DNA of 64,000 nt from Oasisia sp. SBJ-2009 (Eukaryota; Annelida; Polychaeta; Sabellida; Siboglinidae), in the NCBI GenBank assembly GCA_964017155.1, contig OZ024857.1:35724741-35788740 (forward strand), in the 5' to 3' direction. This document shows, one piece after another, positions 49,551 to 63,451 of the stretch. A program made the position numbers and the translations under genes. The first letter of the stretch is position 1; every line of letters starts with the position of its first letter. The notes beneath the pieces are model-generated. The model saw nothing but the letters and a program-made list of their open reading frames with translations, was not told the origin of the DNA and did no database searches.

Positions 49551-49552
<2 letters not shown>

Positions 49553-49710
49553 TGAAATTGGGATATATTATATATAATTTTCACAATTGCTCAATTTCAC
49601 GATTGCTCAAAATGCGTTTCACTTTATTCCCTGGCAGACCTGTTCAATCGAACAATTGTCAACTATTATTTTGTTTTGCTCCGTTAAGAATTTAAATAAC
49701 ATTAATATAT
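49550..49710. mobile_element. Second copy of the AT-lodged MITE-like element
   Basis: CGTGAAATTGGGATATATTA and CAGACCTGTTCAATCGAACA match the 45.7-kb copy. The right inverted end is more diverged. Confidence 0.6.
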
Positions 49711-49719
49711 TAACACAAA

Positions 49720-51490
49720 TGTTTAAATTATAATTGTTAGAAAGTATTGGACTTGTATTACCAATAATTTATGTAAACATCTAAAAACATAAGTTTATAC
49801 TTAATTTGAAGACTAGCAAATAATTACAACTACAGCTGATCTATGAATAACAGTCAAATTGTTATAGGATGCCAATTTGGCAAAGGGCACTGCATACTGC
49901 ACTTTTTACGTAACAGATTTTGTCATAACCAATAAATCATTTAAAATGTTGTTCATTTTGTGATGTGCAACATTGTTTATTAGAAGTGGAATATCATACA
50001 TAACGTTTGGCATCTTTTGCCCTTTGTTCTGGATGTTGTCATATATCCGTGTAGTAATGTTGCGTTACTTTCTGTTAGGACCTAGAATAGCGAGTGATAC
50101 CATTTTCAGCTACTTTTGTAAGCCATTTATGGGATATTTTTGTATTTGGAGGTAAAGAACAAGGTCAAAGGTCACGTTACATACATAATGCATAGGAACA
50201 CGGAATGTTAGCATGTAATGCCCGTATTAAGGTGATATTAGCCTCAAAGTTAATTTTACCAGTATGTTTATTGTCAATCTTATCATTCAAATACATGTAA
50301 AGCAAGGTATATAATGGTCAAGGTCACGCTCATGTAATGTTCGATAATCATTTAAACATCACATGTTTGAACAAGTGTCAGGATGAATATCATCCTAGTG
50401 GGGGAGGTATATTTTATTCCAGTAACGAAATATTAATGGTTAGTAGTGACGTGCGCAGCCATTCCAGTGCTAGTTCAGATGGTATATATGTTGTAGTATT
50501 CATCCTACCCCTGCAGTGGCAGAAAGACGTGCAACTGGGTCCATTTGCCTCGCACCGACACCCCTTGGTTGGTGGCGTATGATGTTTCGCGGCTTCATAA
50601 TGAGCTTTAATAATTCAGCACGTACAACAGTCAGGAAAAGAGCGGTGGTGCTCTCAGGGCACGTATGCTCCGTTGGGGCAAGGGCAGGAATCTGGGGTCA
50701 GCGCCCTCAACACTAGATTTGCCTTTCCTGACACACATCCGCGACTGCATTGGGAGCTGGGTACTGAAAGTGGCATTCGGCTCAAATGCTCTCCGGGGAA
50801 ATGTATCCGCAGAAATTCAGCGTCCATGTGACGCTCAACCTCGCCCAGTTCAAACACCACAGGACATCACATGGCCTTGGCGTTGACCATTAGATGACTT
50901 AGCTTACATGTGACTGAATTGTAACATTTATAACTGAGTTCGATATTGCAAATATCATCTTTGGGCTGAATATCTCAATAACTTGTTCATTATATGCGAA
51001 AATATTGTTTTCATCTTAATACTATACTGTTTTCATGATCTTTAACATAACCTTTGACCTTATTATTGATCTCAAATTGCAAAAATAGCCTTACAAGTGG
51101 GTTGCTATTAATGCATTTAGCTAAGCAAAAGAGGTTATAATTTCTTTGGCGCAGGGACCCATATAGGATTTCTCGGATTGCTCAAGGATATCCGTTTTAT
51201 ATCCGCCTGGTATTTACTTCCTTCAAAGAACGTTCAAAGAACGTACAAGCCACCAAGAAAATTATATATCAGACTATGCATGTTTTAGGCCACAAATTCA
51301 GCTTTGGAAACTTAATTATGTAATACCTTATAATAATATTTTGTATCAATATACATAATTATGCCTCCAGTGGTACTATTAATATTATCCAAGAAAATGC
51401 GAGAATAATCTTTAATTTGGCATTAGATAAATCGGCTTGTTCAATCAACCAACTTGCCTGAATAATAATAACAATCATCATAATAATAAT
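49720..51490. other. No recognised gene
   Basis: About 1.8 kb, AT-rich at both ends. A GC-richer stretch at 50500-50880 holds overlapping frames on both strands with no motif I know. Confidence 0.35.
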
Positions 51491-51492
51491 AA

Positions 51493-51518
51493 TTTAAGCA
51501 TTTATTTTGTGAACCCAG

Positions 51519-51571
<53 letters not shown>

Positions 51572-51615
51572 CTTTTTACTGGGATACACATCACAAAATA
51601 AATGCTTAAATTATG
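51493..51615. repeat. Hairpin element with AT core
   Basis: TAATTTAAGCATTTATTTTG ... CCCAGTA on the left is inverted on the right (TACTGGG ... CAAAATAAATGCTTAAATTA), with an AT run between. A small MITE is likely. Confidence 0.75.
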
Positions 51616-51670
51616 TGTGTGTGTGTGTGTGCGTGCGTGCGTGCGTACGTGCGTGCCTGCGTGCGTGCGG

Positions 51671-51737
<67 letters not shown>

Positions 51738-51742
51738 TGTGT
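51614..51742. repeat. (GT)n and (GTGC)n microsatellite
   Basis: A TG run followed by about 25 copies of GTGC with single changes. Confidence 0.96.
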
Positions 51743-53810
<2,068 letters not shown>

Positions 53811-54260
53811 CACACGAGTTACGACCGAAATACCTTGTTGCTGCGAGTGAGAAGGCGTCCCAGGCCAACGAATGTGCAGCCGCCCACAGGGCTCATATCC
53901 AGAAGCTTAACCGGACCAGGTCCCCCGACCTAAAACACACCTTGGACTTGGACGCCGCAACGTGAATTGTATGCGCTGTAATCGCTTTGCCTAGCAACTG
54001 TATCGAGAGCGTTACCATAAACGTGTGTCAACAGCTCAGACTAGAGGTTAGCATATACCATTTTACACGCACTAAACATGTTTTTATAAAGAAATGTTGT
54101 TGTCACTCTTCGTATGAAAGGAAGCACCAACGAAGACAGGTTCATTTATTACATTTATCCGACGATTATGTGTTCTGTTGGAAGGTGACAGAGCAGTCAG
54201 TCATATTTAGTACGTACCCGCAACCAAACAGTGGCTGAACCTGTCATCACTAACATACAC
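53811..54260. other. Intronic sequence, no gene seen
   Basis: About 450 bases with an 83-codon frame (53987-54238) lacking known motifs. Confidence 0.35.
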
Positions 54261-54465
54261 CTTGACGCGGTTTTTCTTGGTTTCTCAAGATCGTCAGCTT
54301 CAGGAGAAGAACTATCATTCGGTGGCGGCACGCTACCAACTGTCGCTCCGACTTCTGTGTCCCTTCCATCCGGATCTACATCTCCGACGTTCTTGTCGGT
54401 GAACTGCTCCACAGTTGCCATGACTGTCTCCAACACTTTAGTTTGTTCCATACCATCTGCTTCAC
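54261..54465 (-). CDS. Exon: acidic linker of the pantothenate-kinase-like protein
   Basis: 205 bases between TTATTTAACAG and CAAG|GTGTAT (a weaker donor). Encodes EADGMEQTKVLETVMATVEQ, then FTDKNVGDVDPDGRDTEVG and a Pro/Ser/Glu-rich end. Its first codon is completed by the last base of the 55155 exon, in phase. No family motif is present. It would fall where family members have a variable linker before the ATP-binding loop. Its place in the gene rests on phase and position only. Confidence 0.4.
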
Positions 54466-54577
54466 CTGTTAAATAACACGTACGTAAACCGTATTCTAAG
54501 TATCGTTGGTTCGCGAAACAATATCTGGGAGAGGACAAACAAAAGCTATTTTACAACAACAACAACAACAACATGTA

Positions 54578-54582
<5 letters not shown>

Positions 54583-54628
<46 letters not shown>

Positions 54629-54785
54629 GTGGTGTGCGTGCGCGTGCGCGTGCGCGTGCGCGTGCGCGTGCGCGTGCGCGTGCGTGCGCGTGTGTATGTA
54701 TGTATGTATACATGTACATATTTGTCGTTGTCGTCATCGTCGTCGTTGTCGACGTCGTCATCGTCGTCGTTGTTGTAAAATAACG
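54583..54785. repeat. (AT)n, (GTGCGC)n and (GTC)n compound microsatellite
   Basis: An AT run, then GCGTGC repeats, TGTA repeats and GTCGTCATC-type trinucleotides. Confidence 0.95.
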
Positions 54786-55154
54786 ACATTATTTTATTCG
54801 CCTCGGGAGCTCGATTTGCCTAGAACTCTGCATTTGAGGCAGGCCTCATAGCTGATTGTTCGCTGGATTGGTAACAATACACCTCTCGGTATGATATTAT
54901 TAAAACGGTAACATGACGTTTGCATAACGGGATGATTAGTAGGAACCCGGATTTGGGCTGACCGTCTGGTGTGAAGAGAGTCGAGGTAGCAGGAAGAGAC
55001 ACCGCTGAGGTTGCAGGAAGACGGATTTGAGAAAGAATGAGGAAGACGAAAAATGAAGGGGAGAGCTGCGGATAGGGAGGACTATAACTGATAGAGTGCA
55101 CCACTTCAGGAAGTTTACCTCGCCACTGAATAGTAACACGAAGGGCATTCTAAC

Positions 55155-55255
55155 CTTCGGCATTCATCTCGAGACACAGCGACTGTAGCGACTCATTCTT
55201 CTGCAGAAATTGCAGTCCGGCCGCAAATCCATCCCATTCAACTATTTGTTGGAGC
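55155..55255 (-). CDS. Exon: helix block of the pantothenate-kinase-like protein
   Basis: 101 bases between TTTCCGCAAG| and CCGAAG|GTTAGA. Encodes LQQIVEWDGFAAGLQFLQKN and ESLQSLCLEMNAE. This matches the D-E-M-x-x-L-v-x-G-l-x-F-L-l-k-N block that follows the ATG-GGA loop in the family, though the usual D-E-M is W-D-G here. The first base completes the codon left open by the 56613 exon, giving Glu. Confidence 0.6.
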
Positions 55256-56243
55256 CTTGCGGAAACATGTGATGACTTCGTATACTTTTCATATAAGAAA
55301 TCCAAATCCAAATTAAATATAAATCGACACTAGATATATTTGCATACACACTTGGATATAGTTTTGTATAAAGTACAAAACATAGATTCAGTGGTGTCTG
55401 CGAAGTAAAGCAAGTAGTAGATATACAATACATTGGCGATACTATAAATGTTGCATAGGATAGGCGTAATATACTAAAATGTATATATGTATGTATCATT
55501 TGTGCAAATGGTAAGTAATTTTTAAACTATTACATTTTAAAAGAAAGGAAATTACGAAAAACCTGATGAAAGGGAAAGTTGTTAAGGCCCGTTGCGTTAT
55601 CGGCTGTACGTCGAGCTGTTCGATGTTTACACGAGGGACAAGATACAAGGTGGCGGAATGACGAGAGCGACGTGGAATAGAAACAGATGTATGGTCAGCC
55701 AGGTATTGCGGGGTGTTTGTATGCACGCCGTTTTGCATCAAAGTCATCAGTTTAAGCAGAATTCACAAGTTTAGGTATGTATGCACAACTTTTATTTCAC
55801 AAAATAAATAAGGTAATCTCATATAGTATACCTTGAATATAAACTCTGAAAACAAAGTTATTTCATTATGAAGGGAATCTAGCTAGTACAATATTATATT
55901 TGTTTGTCATGCATGCATTGCTAAACACAAACTTTAGACCCGCAGCAGAACCACTTTCGTTTGGATCTAGCCTAAACTTTGCCATAAGAACGGTATGGAA
56001 TATGTTATTATCTTTCCTTCCCTGTTCCGGCATCATACAGTGTTGTTTACGTCAAAGTAGGCAGAGGATGAGAGGCCCAGCCGACCGCTAGACCATCGCA
56101 AGCAATAGATACGGTGATGTTATAAAGGAATTGGCCGTTTTCTGAAGTTAAGTCGCAACGTGAATATCGGATGAACACATGCGCACACGCACGCACGCAC
56201 GCACGCACGCACGCACTCACGCACGCCCCCCCCCCCCACACAC

Positions 56244-56281
<38 letters not shown>

Positions 56282-56612
56282 ACACATCCTGAAAGGTTCG
56301 ATGTGTGAATATAGCGGATTGATAACCTATACTTACGGCTACAGAACAAAGAATGACTAAATGATGAGGAATATATAAACAAATTGACTTTTGCTTATCG
56401 TAAAATATGAAGAAAATGTGATTCATGTATGTAGAGGAGAACACAAGAAAGGTCAGTAAAGAAACAGGTGGACAATTTACCCGAATTGCAATAATAAAAA
56501 CAGAATAATGGTGAGAATGAACTTCAAATTATTAAAAATCATGTATAAGGTTCAGACAAAGGAACGAGAGAATGACAAGACATGCAACAACATAATGCAA
56601 GTATCTGCTTAC
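55256..56612. other. Intron with repeats
   Basis: Contains a third copy (55780-56030) of the unit seen twice at 48.2-48.8 kb (TGCACAACTTTTATTTCACA ... TTTGTTTGTCATGC), here without the GATAACGTAGAATAC box. Also holds GCAC/CA microsatellites and a C tract at 56178-56285. Confidence 0.6.
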
Positions 56613-56797
56613 TCGACGTTAAGTGCCTGCTCCAGCTGCCGTCTATAAATACTGCTGCCACAGCCAGTCGCCGGGACAGAGCTGGGAGTTGAGGTTACTT
56701 CCGGTCGGTCGACATTGTCCTTGATGAACTGTATCAGTGCTTCCAGTTCGAGTCGCTGCATCAGAGCTAGTCGCAGGCGGCCGACACTCGGGTCTCC
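56613..56797 (-). CDS. Exon: N-terminal lobe of the pantothenate-kinase-like protein
   Basis: 185 bases between CACCGTTCAG| and GTCGA|GTAAGC. Encodes GDPSVGRLRLALMQRLELEA, then LIQFIKDN and VPATGCGSSIYRRQLEQALN. This corresponds to the strand G-x-L-x-F-x-x-F, a helix, and the ATGGGA loop of the family. The loop reads A-T-G-C-G-S, with a Cys for a normally invariant Gly. It opens on a codon boundary and ends after two bases of a codon. Confidence 0.6.
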
Positions 56798-57494
56798 CTG
56801 AACGGTGGACATTCCGTCGTGTCAGAAAACCAGTACTATTTCTATGTTAATCTAAATTAATTATATCCAGCTATTTCGTGTAGTATTTACTAATGTATCC
56901 ACCAAGAAACATTAAAAATTATATTCAGTTATCGCCCATCTTTTAAAAACAAATTGTTAGTGAAATAACAGTTTATAACACTTTCCGCAACTCAATACCA
57001 ACACATCTCGTGCACAATATGTAAGTGTTAGATAAAATGGTTCAAACGAGTACAAGTATATCCGCATTTCATACGTTTAGGCCTATTGTTCTGCCGGATC
57101 TCACAACCGGTAATTATTTAGCAACAGCATCGAATTGCAATGCGATAGGGAAGAAATTACCTTAAACGCTGGCCGATGCTGATGGTTGTTTGTAGACGTT
57201 TTTGGCAGTCATAACCGACTAAATTACGTTGAGTTGAGTTGAGGGGCAGTTTCATATAAATAGCCCAGTACCTCAAATGATACGTAAATGATTTGATTGA
57301 ATAATATTCCATAAGCATATGTTTATGCTTAACTCACAAAAGCAGGAGGTAACGTGTTATGTTGGTGCGTGTAAAATATCATTATGTCAAAAGGAATACC
57401 TGTGTGAATATGGGTTTCCCGTCTTTGTAGTCTTTCTTCGAGCGATACACAACTTTGGCCAAAGAAATACCTACAACAAAGCCATAACGTTTTC

Positions 57495-57576
<82 letters not shown>

Positions 57577-58200
57577 AGTGTCGATGTGTGTTTTGTTAGC
57601 AGTGACAGGTTAATATTTAGGCTAGGGTTTGGGGTTAGTTTAGGATTACTTAAATTTAGTTTAGGATTTCATAGGAGTAGGGTTACTTTAGGGTTTAGGA
57701 TAACATCGTAATTTTTGACAATCATTTATGTAGCGACGCCGTGATAAACAAATACCGATGTTACCGTAATCACTGAGCTACGCGTAGCCGCCGTAGATGA
57801 TGTCGAGTTTAGCGCGAGTTTGTTTTGTTATTCTTTACAGGAATTTTTAAATGATTTTATTTTGTAACCTTCGTATGTGTGCATATGTGCATAAGATATG
57901 TGAGGAGAAGTTTGGTAGCTATAAGAGGTCGTTTTCAAGGTTAAGTCAGAAAGAAAAAGATCGTCACGCGCTGCGAATATTTGTTACTGTGATTTTGTTT
58001 AAATCAGCTAGGGGTGTGGTACACCTGTTGGTGCGCTACAGTCACGTTACACGTATTATCCTTCGTTGCATAAGCCAATTCGGAGTTTCGACTACGCATG
58101 CGCCAAATCTTCCAGGTCATAAACAAATCACACATGCCTGTTTAACTTTAAGAGATACAGAAGTTCGAGTTTGTCATCTTATTTCTTGAAATATTTTTCT
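56798..58200. other. Intron, no certain gene
   Basis: Holds an (AT)n run at 57499-57573, repeats of GGTTTAGG/TTAGGGTT type near 57615-57705, and a 112-codon plus-strand frame (57851-58189) without known motifs. A possible tiny minus-strand exon near 57170-57240 ends at TTTAAG|GTAATT but could not be confirmed. Confidence 0.35.
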
Positions 58201-58224
58201 TGTAATCATTTTTTTTTAACTTTA

Positions 58225-58345
58225 CCGGCATGACCGATTTTAATGAGTTTCATTTGTGGAAGAAAGACATAATTCAGGAGTATTTGCTTATCAGAGGGCT
58301 GCCAACAACCGGTAATAAATAAAGACGAACTAATGGCACTGGCGT
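58225..58345 (+). pseudogene. SAP-like motif fragment
   Basis: Reads MTDFNEFHLWKKDIIQEYLL and IRGLPTTGNK, then TAA. A one-base shift restores DELMALAL. The pattern helix, R-G-L-P-x-x-G-x-K, D-E-L resembles the SAP DNA-binding helix-turn-helix found in several mobile-element proteins. Broken and isolated. Confidence 0.4.
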
Positions 58346-58384
58346 TGGTGCGCCCATTATTTCTTAGGCATAAACCCGTACCTT

Positions 58385-58695
58385 TTGTAAGTAGAATAGC
58401 TCAGTTTGGATTTCGCGAGAATCGAGGTACAGCATTTGCATGCAACTTACTAAATGATATTACATCTTATTTTAAATCGCAAAACAGCCCTGTGTTCGTA
58501 GCCGCCCTTGATGCAGAATTTTTGTTGATCCTATATGTCACGTGTCACTGTTTCTAAAGTGTATTCATGTTTACCTGTACATGAGTGGTTACTATTGAAT
58601 AACTGGTATAATAAGCTGAATGCTGTAGTCAAGTGGAACGGTTCATATAGTAAACCGTTTGATGTAACACGTGGTACACGACAAGGAAGCGTCTC
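58385..58695 (+). pseudogene. LINE reverse transcriptase fragment
   Basis: QFGFRENRGTAFACNLLNDI, then VFVAALDAE (a motif A remnant), then in another frame VKWNGSYSKPFDV and [10 protein letters not shown] (motif B). It stops where a compound microsatellite begins, so motif C is absent. Not from the same family as the 3.5-kb copy, judging by wording. Confidence 0.6.
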
Positions 58696-58711
58696 GATAT
58701 ATCTCTATTTG

Positions 58712-58725
58712 TATCTATATCTATA

Positions 58726-58774
<49 letters not shown>

Positions 58775-58912
58775 ATATATCTATCTCTATTTGTGTGCGT
58801 GTGCGTGTGCGTGTGCGTGTGCGTGTGCGTGTGCGTGTGCGTGTGCGTGTGCGTGTGCGTGTGCGTGTGCGTGTGCGTGTGCGTGTGCGTGTGCGTGTGC
58901 GTGTGCGTGGTT
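58712..58912. repeat. (AT)n and (GTGTGC)n microsatellite
   Basis: CTATAT/AT repeats followed by about 20 copies of GTGTGC. Confidence 0.97.
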
Positions 58913-59136
58913 TACATAGATTAAGTATTGTACGTACCAGTAAAGCATTAAATACGAATCAAAAACAGTCATAGTCACAGTCATAGATCCAGTTTGTATG
59001 ACACCATGTCCAGTATGTTCACCTTCCCGACTGAGCACAGCTACTTTAAAACACATACAGACTACAGTCTATGAAGGCGGCTCACCATCAACCATTTAGG
59101 CATTACTTTTACATATGATTTGACAGCCGTTCTTAC

Positions 59137-59245
59137 CTATGTCGAGGGCAAAACTCGAAACCTGCTGCGCAATTTCTGGTTCTACCAGCAATATGCTGTC
59201 CTGTTCTCCGTCACCCATAGTTGTTGGAGCAGTAGCTAACAGCAT
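59137..59245 (-). CDS. Exon: probable N-terminus of the pantothenate-kinase-like protein
   Basis: From ATG 59245 it encodes MLLATAPTTMGDGEQDSILL, VEPEIAQQVSSFALDIG, ending at GACATAG|GTAAGA (strong donor). F-A-L-D-I-G is the first strand of the kinase fold, normally followed by G-T and a Lys-rich strand. The next exon was not fixed. A candidate near 59040-58990 (CFKVAVLS) fits the length but would lose the G-T. If TTTGCAG|TGTCAC is used as acceptor, the exon instead begins at 59273 and is internal. Confidence 0.5.
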
Positions 59246-59273
59246 GGAACGAGATGACACACATTTAGTGACA

Positions 59274-60065
59274 CTGCAAATACTACACATAACAAACTGT
59301 AGATACAACATACTATTCGATATTTTTAAAGTCGCCTATGCGAATCATTCTTTTACCCAAACATTATGAAATGAAAGGTTCCGTTTTGGATTTAAGCACC
59401 TAAGATAGTTAATACAAGCTAACCACCCTAACACGCAGGGTTGTCGTTATTTCTTATGGTTATCCTAATTTTTCAAAGTTCATATAAGACTAGTTGGATA
59501 CAGCGTCCAACCACACCCACAACTGCCAGTGTTACAGAAAGAACAACAGAAACAGTCCGCACCGTAATAACGAACCTCATCAGGCGGATAATTTATGGTT
59601 TACCTTTTATTTGGCTTCGCAAACGGTTTGTTTTGTGGATATTTTGATCGCTATAAGAATATCGATCACTGTAATAATGTAAGTATGTGTACACACACAT
59701 ACGCACATATTTGCACAGACAGAACACAACTTTTATTAATTAAAATAGGATTAACTCACAGAACATAAATGAACATACCTATCATAGGATGGAAAGCAGA
59801 TTAAAATAATAACACAAAGTCATTTACAAATAGATGTGATCGTTCATCTATTATAAGATTAATAACAACAAATTCCTTATTATTGCACATAAACATGGCA
59901 ATTGTACAACTATTTAACATAGATTAGGATTAATAAACATACTACTGATATCATCATTGTATAAAATGTTACATTCCGTACAGCGAGATTGTTCTTCTTC
60001 CGTCTCTATTATTCAACGTCTTCTTTCAGTTCCCCGAGTTCCTATTCAACTGTCACACTGTTTCC
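59274..60065. other. No recognised gene
   Basis: AT-rich, with two short overlapping plus-strand frames near 59441-59682 that carry no motif. Confidence 0.35.
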
Positions 60066-60068
60066 CAC

Positions 60069-60530
60069 CTATTTGCCCCATCGTTTCCTCTTCCCAGCGA
60101 CTGTGAGTGTGAGGAAGCATGCTGCTGTTCTCATGTAGTACTCTTTCTTTCTTCGCTTGAGGTGGCCATACCAGCGAAGCCGGACATCTTTCGACTTCTC
60201 TCCCATGCCCTTAACGCCCGTTAGATGTCTCACCTTCTCATTTGTTTGATGTTCCCTCAGCGAGACGTTCATTGGCCATTGATCATCATCGTCATTATCT
60301 CAGTTCACATGGAACTCTTCTATTCTCTTAAGACCACTGTCTGCACTCGGTACGCAAGAACTGGCTTAAGCGCCGGTGGTAGATCTTGATCTTTGGCGTG
60401 TGTGCTAACTTGTGGCTGCACATGACTCCACTTGTTTCTCTCCATTTTTACCGGAATGCCTTCACATTTCAACACTTCCTGTATCACACAACCTAGGTAC
60501 CTGAATTCGGTTACTTGATTTAGCACTTAA
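60069..60530 (-). pseudogene. LINE 3' fragment (end of reverse transcriptase and C-terminal block)
   Basis: On the minus strand, VTEFRYLGCVIQE (60500-60530 region), the Y-L-G block after the catalytic domain, is followed by Trp/His-rich sequence. After a gap comes KSKDVRLRWYGHLKRRKKEY, the R-L-R-W-x-G-H block typical of RTE-like and related LINE ends. Heavily decayed. Confidence 0.6.
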
Positions 60531-61426
60531 CCTATCTATATTACAAAAACCCAACATTTCATTTCATAGTGTTTTTGTAACCGAGAAAACTTGGTGGTCT
60601 GATCGCCCGGGAAATGGAATTGCTGCGTGTACGACACCGAGATGTCACACGATCAATGCACTGATCCCACGGGTGGATCTGAAGGAATACTCGGCGGACG
60701 CTCCCTGGCACGCACACACAGCAGTATTCCGCATCCATTTCTCCATTGTGTCTGGTTCTGGGGTGTTTTGTGTAACTACGTTTGTTTGTTGCTTTGCTCG
60801 TTAGTTGTTGCTTTGATTGTGACTTTGAATGTTAGTTTCTTTGTTGGATGGTTTATGGCGTTGCTTTTGTGTGTTTTTATTGGCTGACTTGGCCACCACT
60901 TGCAAATGCATGACGTTTGCCTGGACCATAACAGAATGACACTGTGTTCCTTTGCCCATTGTATTGCCGGTACATTTACGTGTGAGCAGTTGCCATCATT
61001 ACGGAGCAAGACTGTATTTACGGAAGATCCTGCCGTTGGACAACCATGTTTGTCTCGGTTCCGGGAAGTGCTCCCGCAAGTAATTCGGTTGACGTAATTT
61101 CCTTTGAATATCAGACATTGAAGTAGTATTTGTCAGATAAAACTTGCACAGTTGATAACAACAATTGACATGTTCCAAAGAGACTCCTATCTCCTCTACA
61201 TATTTTTTATCGATGGGGTGGGTTTCTCCAAAAGATCATATCTGAGTATTTACAGAGAATGATTAGGATGTCTTTGTAGTAATAGTAGCAGCAGTAGTAG
61301 CAGGAGTAGTAGTCAACGCTCTCCGTGTCCTGACCATACGTCAACTTTGGCTTGGTTACCTTACGCTTTTGCCATCTTGTTTGACGATAAAGAGACCCTG
61401 TGGTAAATGGAACTCTTGTACATCCC
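60531..61426. other. No recognised gene
   Basis: A mixed-composition stretch. A Leu/Val/Phe-rich frame at 60627-60887 is driven by T-rich sequence and is not convincing. Confidence 0.3.
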
Positions 61427-61590
61427 AACTCGGGGCCTTTTGGCCTCAGGGACCAGAAACACCCTTTTCGGGCCTGATATGAAGTAAATTCAAATATGTT
61501 GTCACTGTGGGGCCAAACATAGGTGAAGAGACACAACATTAGACAGAACGCATCCTGAAACATTGGAAAGGCGATGCTGTGTGATCTAGG

Positions 61591-61639
<49 letters not shown>

Positions 61640-61667
61640 TATATATATATTAGTTATATGTATATAC

Positions 61668-61701
<34 letters not shown>

Positions 61702-61729
61702 GTATATACATATAACTAATTTATATATA

Positions 61730-61798
<69 letters not shown>

Positions 61799-61962
61799 CC
61801 TAGATCACACAGCATCGCCTTTCCAATGTTTCAGGATGCGTTCTGTCTAATGTTGTGTCTCTCAAATATGTTGTCACTGTGGGGCCAAACATAGGTGAAG
61901 AGACACAACATTAGACAGAACGCATCCTGAAACATTGGAAAGGCGATGCTGTGTGATCTAGG

Positions 61963-62029
<67 letters not shown>

Positions 62030-62057
62030 TATATATATATTAGTTATATGTATATAC

Positions 62058-62099
<42 letters not shown>

Positions 62100-62321
62100 G
62101 TTGTATATACATATAACTAATATATATATACCATATATATATATATATACCCCTAGATCACACAGCATCGCCTTTCCAATGTTTCAGGATGCGTTCTGTC
62201 TAATGTTGTGTCTCTTCACCTATGTTTGGCCCCACAGTGACAACATATTTGAATTTACTTCATATCAGGCCCGAAAAGGGTGTTTCTGGTCCCTGAGGCC
62301 AAAAGGCCCCGAGTTGGGAGT
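61427..62321. repeat. ~0.9-kb nested palindrome around AT tracts
   Basis: The left arm (CCCAACTCGGGGCCTTTTGG ... GTGTGATCTAGGGG, 61427-61592) is mirrored by the right arm (CCCCTAGATCACACAGCATC ... to 62321). The middle holds a further inverted copy (61797-61862) joined to a direct copy (61862-61965). Each pair of copies encloses an AT tract with its own internal palindrome (TATTAGTTATATGTATATAC). Confidence 0.9.
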
Positions 62322-62329
62322 CGTCATTA

Positions 62330-63440
62330 CCATCTTGCGATGGTCCAGTGTATCAGTTATCAGAAAATAGTAGTACAAAAAGTTAACAGAAAACATCTTG
62401 AGTGCTGAACCTGGCTCCCGGCCAAACTCCGCACCTACCTGGATATTTTTATATACATGCCTGAGATGAGTAATCATCAAAGAAAAAACGATATCAGACA
62501 AAAGGGCTTACACCTCGGCTGCTGGACTATGTGGGGTTTTCACTCGACCAACAACGAACAGTGATATACTCATGACAACTTGGCACCCGTAACTCACCAC
62601 AAACCAAGCACAGGTCCTGCTGTGCTCTCACTTGCCCCGCTAGAACATCCGTTAAAACGCAATGCAATAGCAAGGATGCTCATAAATAAATTGCCAGCAC
62701 TCCCTGACCCACACTTGCATCATGCGGACAGCCTACAACCTATCCACCTCTAAGAAATACTCGACACTGCGACGGCGCTACATGAACATGTACACTGTGG
62801 ACACAAAAACGGCAGGATAAATGAGTCAAAGCCGTGCAGGCAACTGACTTCACATACTCCAGTTGCAAGGCCTAGACGGTTGTAGAGTGAATCGTCTGGA
62901 AGAAGCACAACAAATACCAGGTGTCCTTCAACACCAACAATTTCTTCGTGAAAATGGCTGTTATTCTGCAGAAAACCGCCAAGTCACCCGCGAAGTCAAC
63001 ACAGCGTAGCCTGCACTTGTCAAGTAGTTTTTCATTAAATATTTCGCTTTATCTCAACAACATACAAAGTTGATACAATGAAAATTATCGTATTTTTGCT
63101 GCTATGTTGTGTTTATGTCAAAGCGCATGTAAAAATCATTGTTGCAATTGAAGTAACTGTGGATTATTTATTTTTATTTTGAATACAACTCCATAACATA
63201 AACCATAGTTGGTGGTGTTTGATTACCTTTGATTGGTTTATTGTTATAACGGGAGGGGAAGCACAGGCATCTAACACAACTCACATGCATGTCAACTGAT
63301 GACTTGAAGCTCTGAGACCCATTCTGCCATGTGTATGACTAACTGACTGTGACGTTCCCTAATTAAATAAGTCACAAGTAACCTGAAATATAGGTTTGAG
63401 TAAACTAGGATATGTTTAAGTGGCGGAGTCTTCCTGTGAC
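62330..63440. other. No recognised gene
   Basis: About 1.1 kb without a convincing coding motif on either strand. Confidence 0.35.
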
Positions 63441-63451
63441 ATCAAAGTGAA

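Noticed and set aside
60627..60887. 86-codon frame with a very hydrophobic end
   Set aside because: Hydrophobicity comes from T-rich DNA; there is no homology wording and no splice context.
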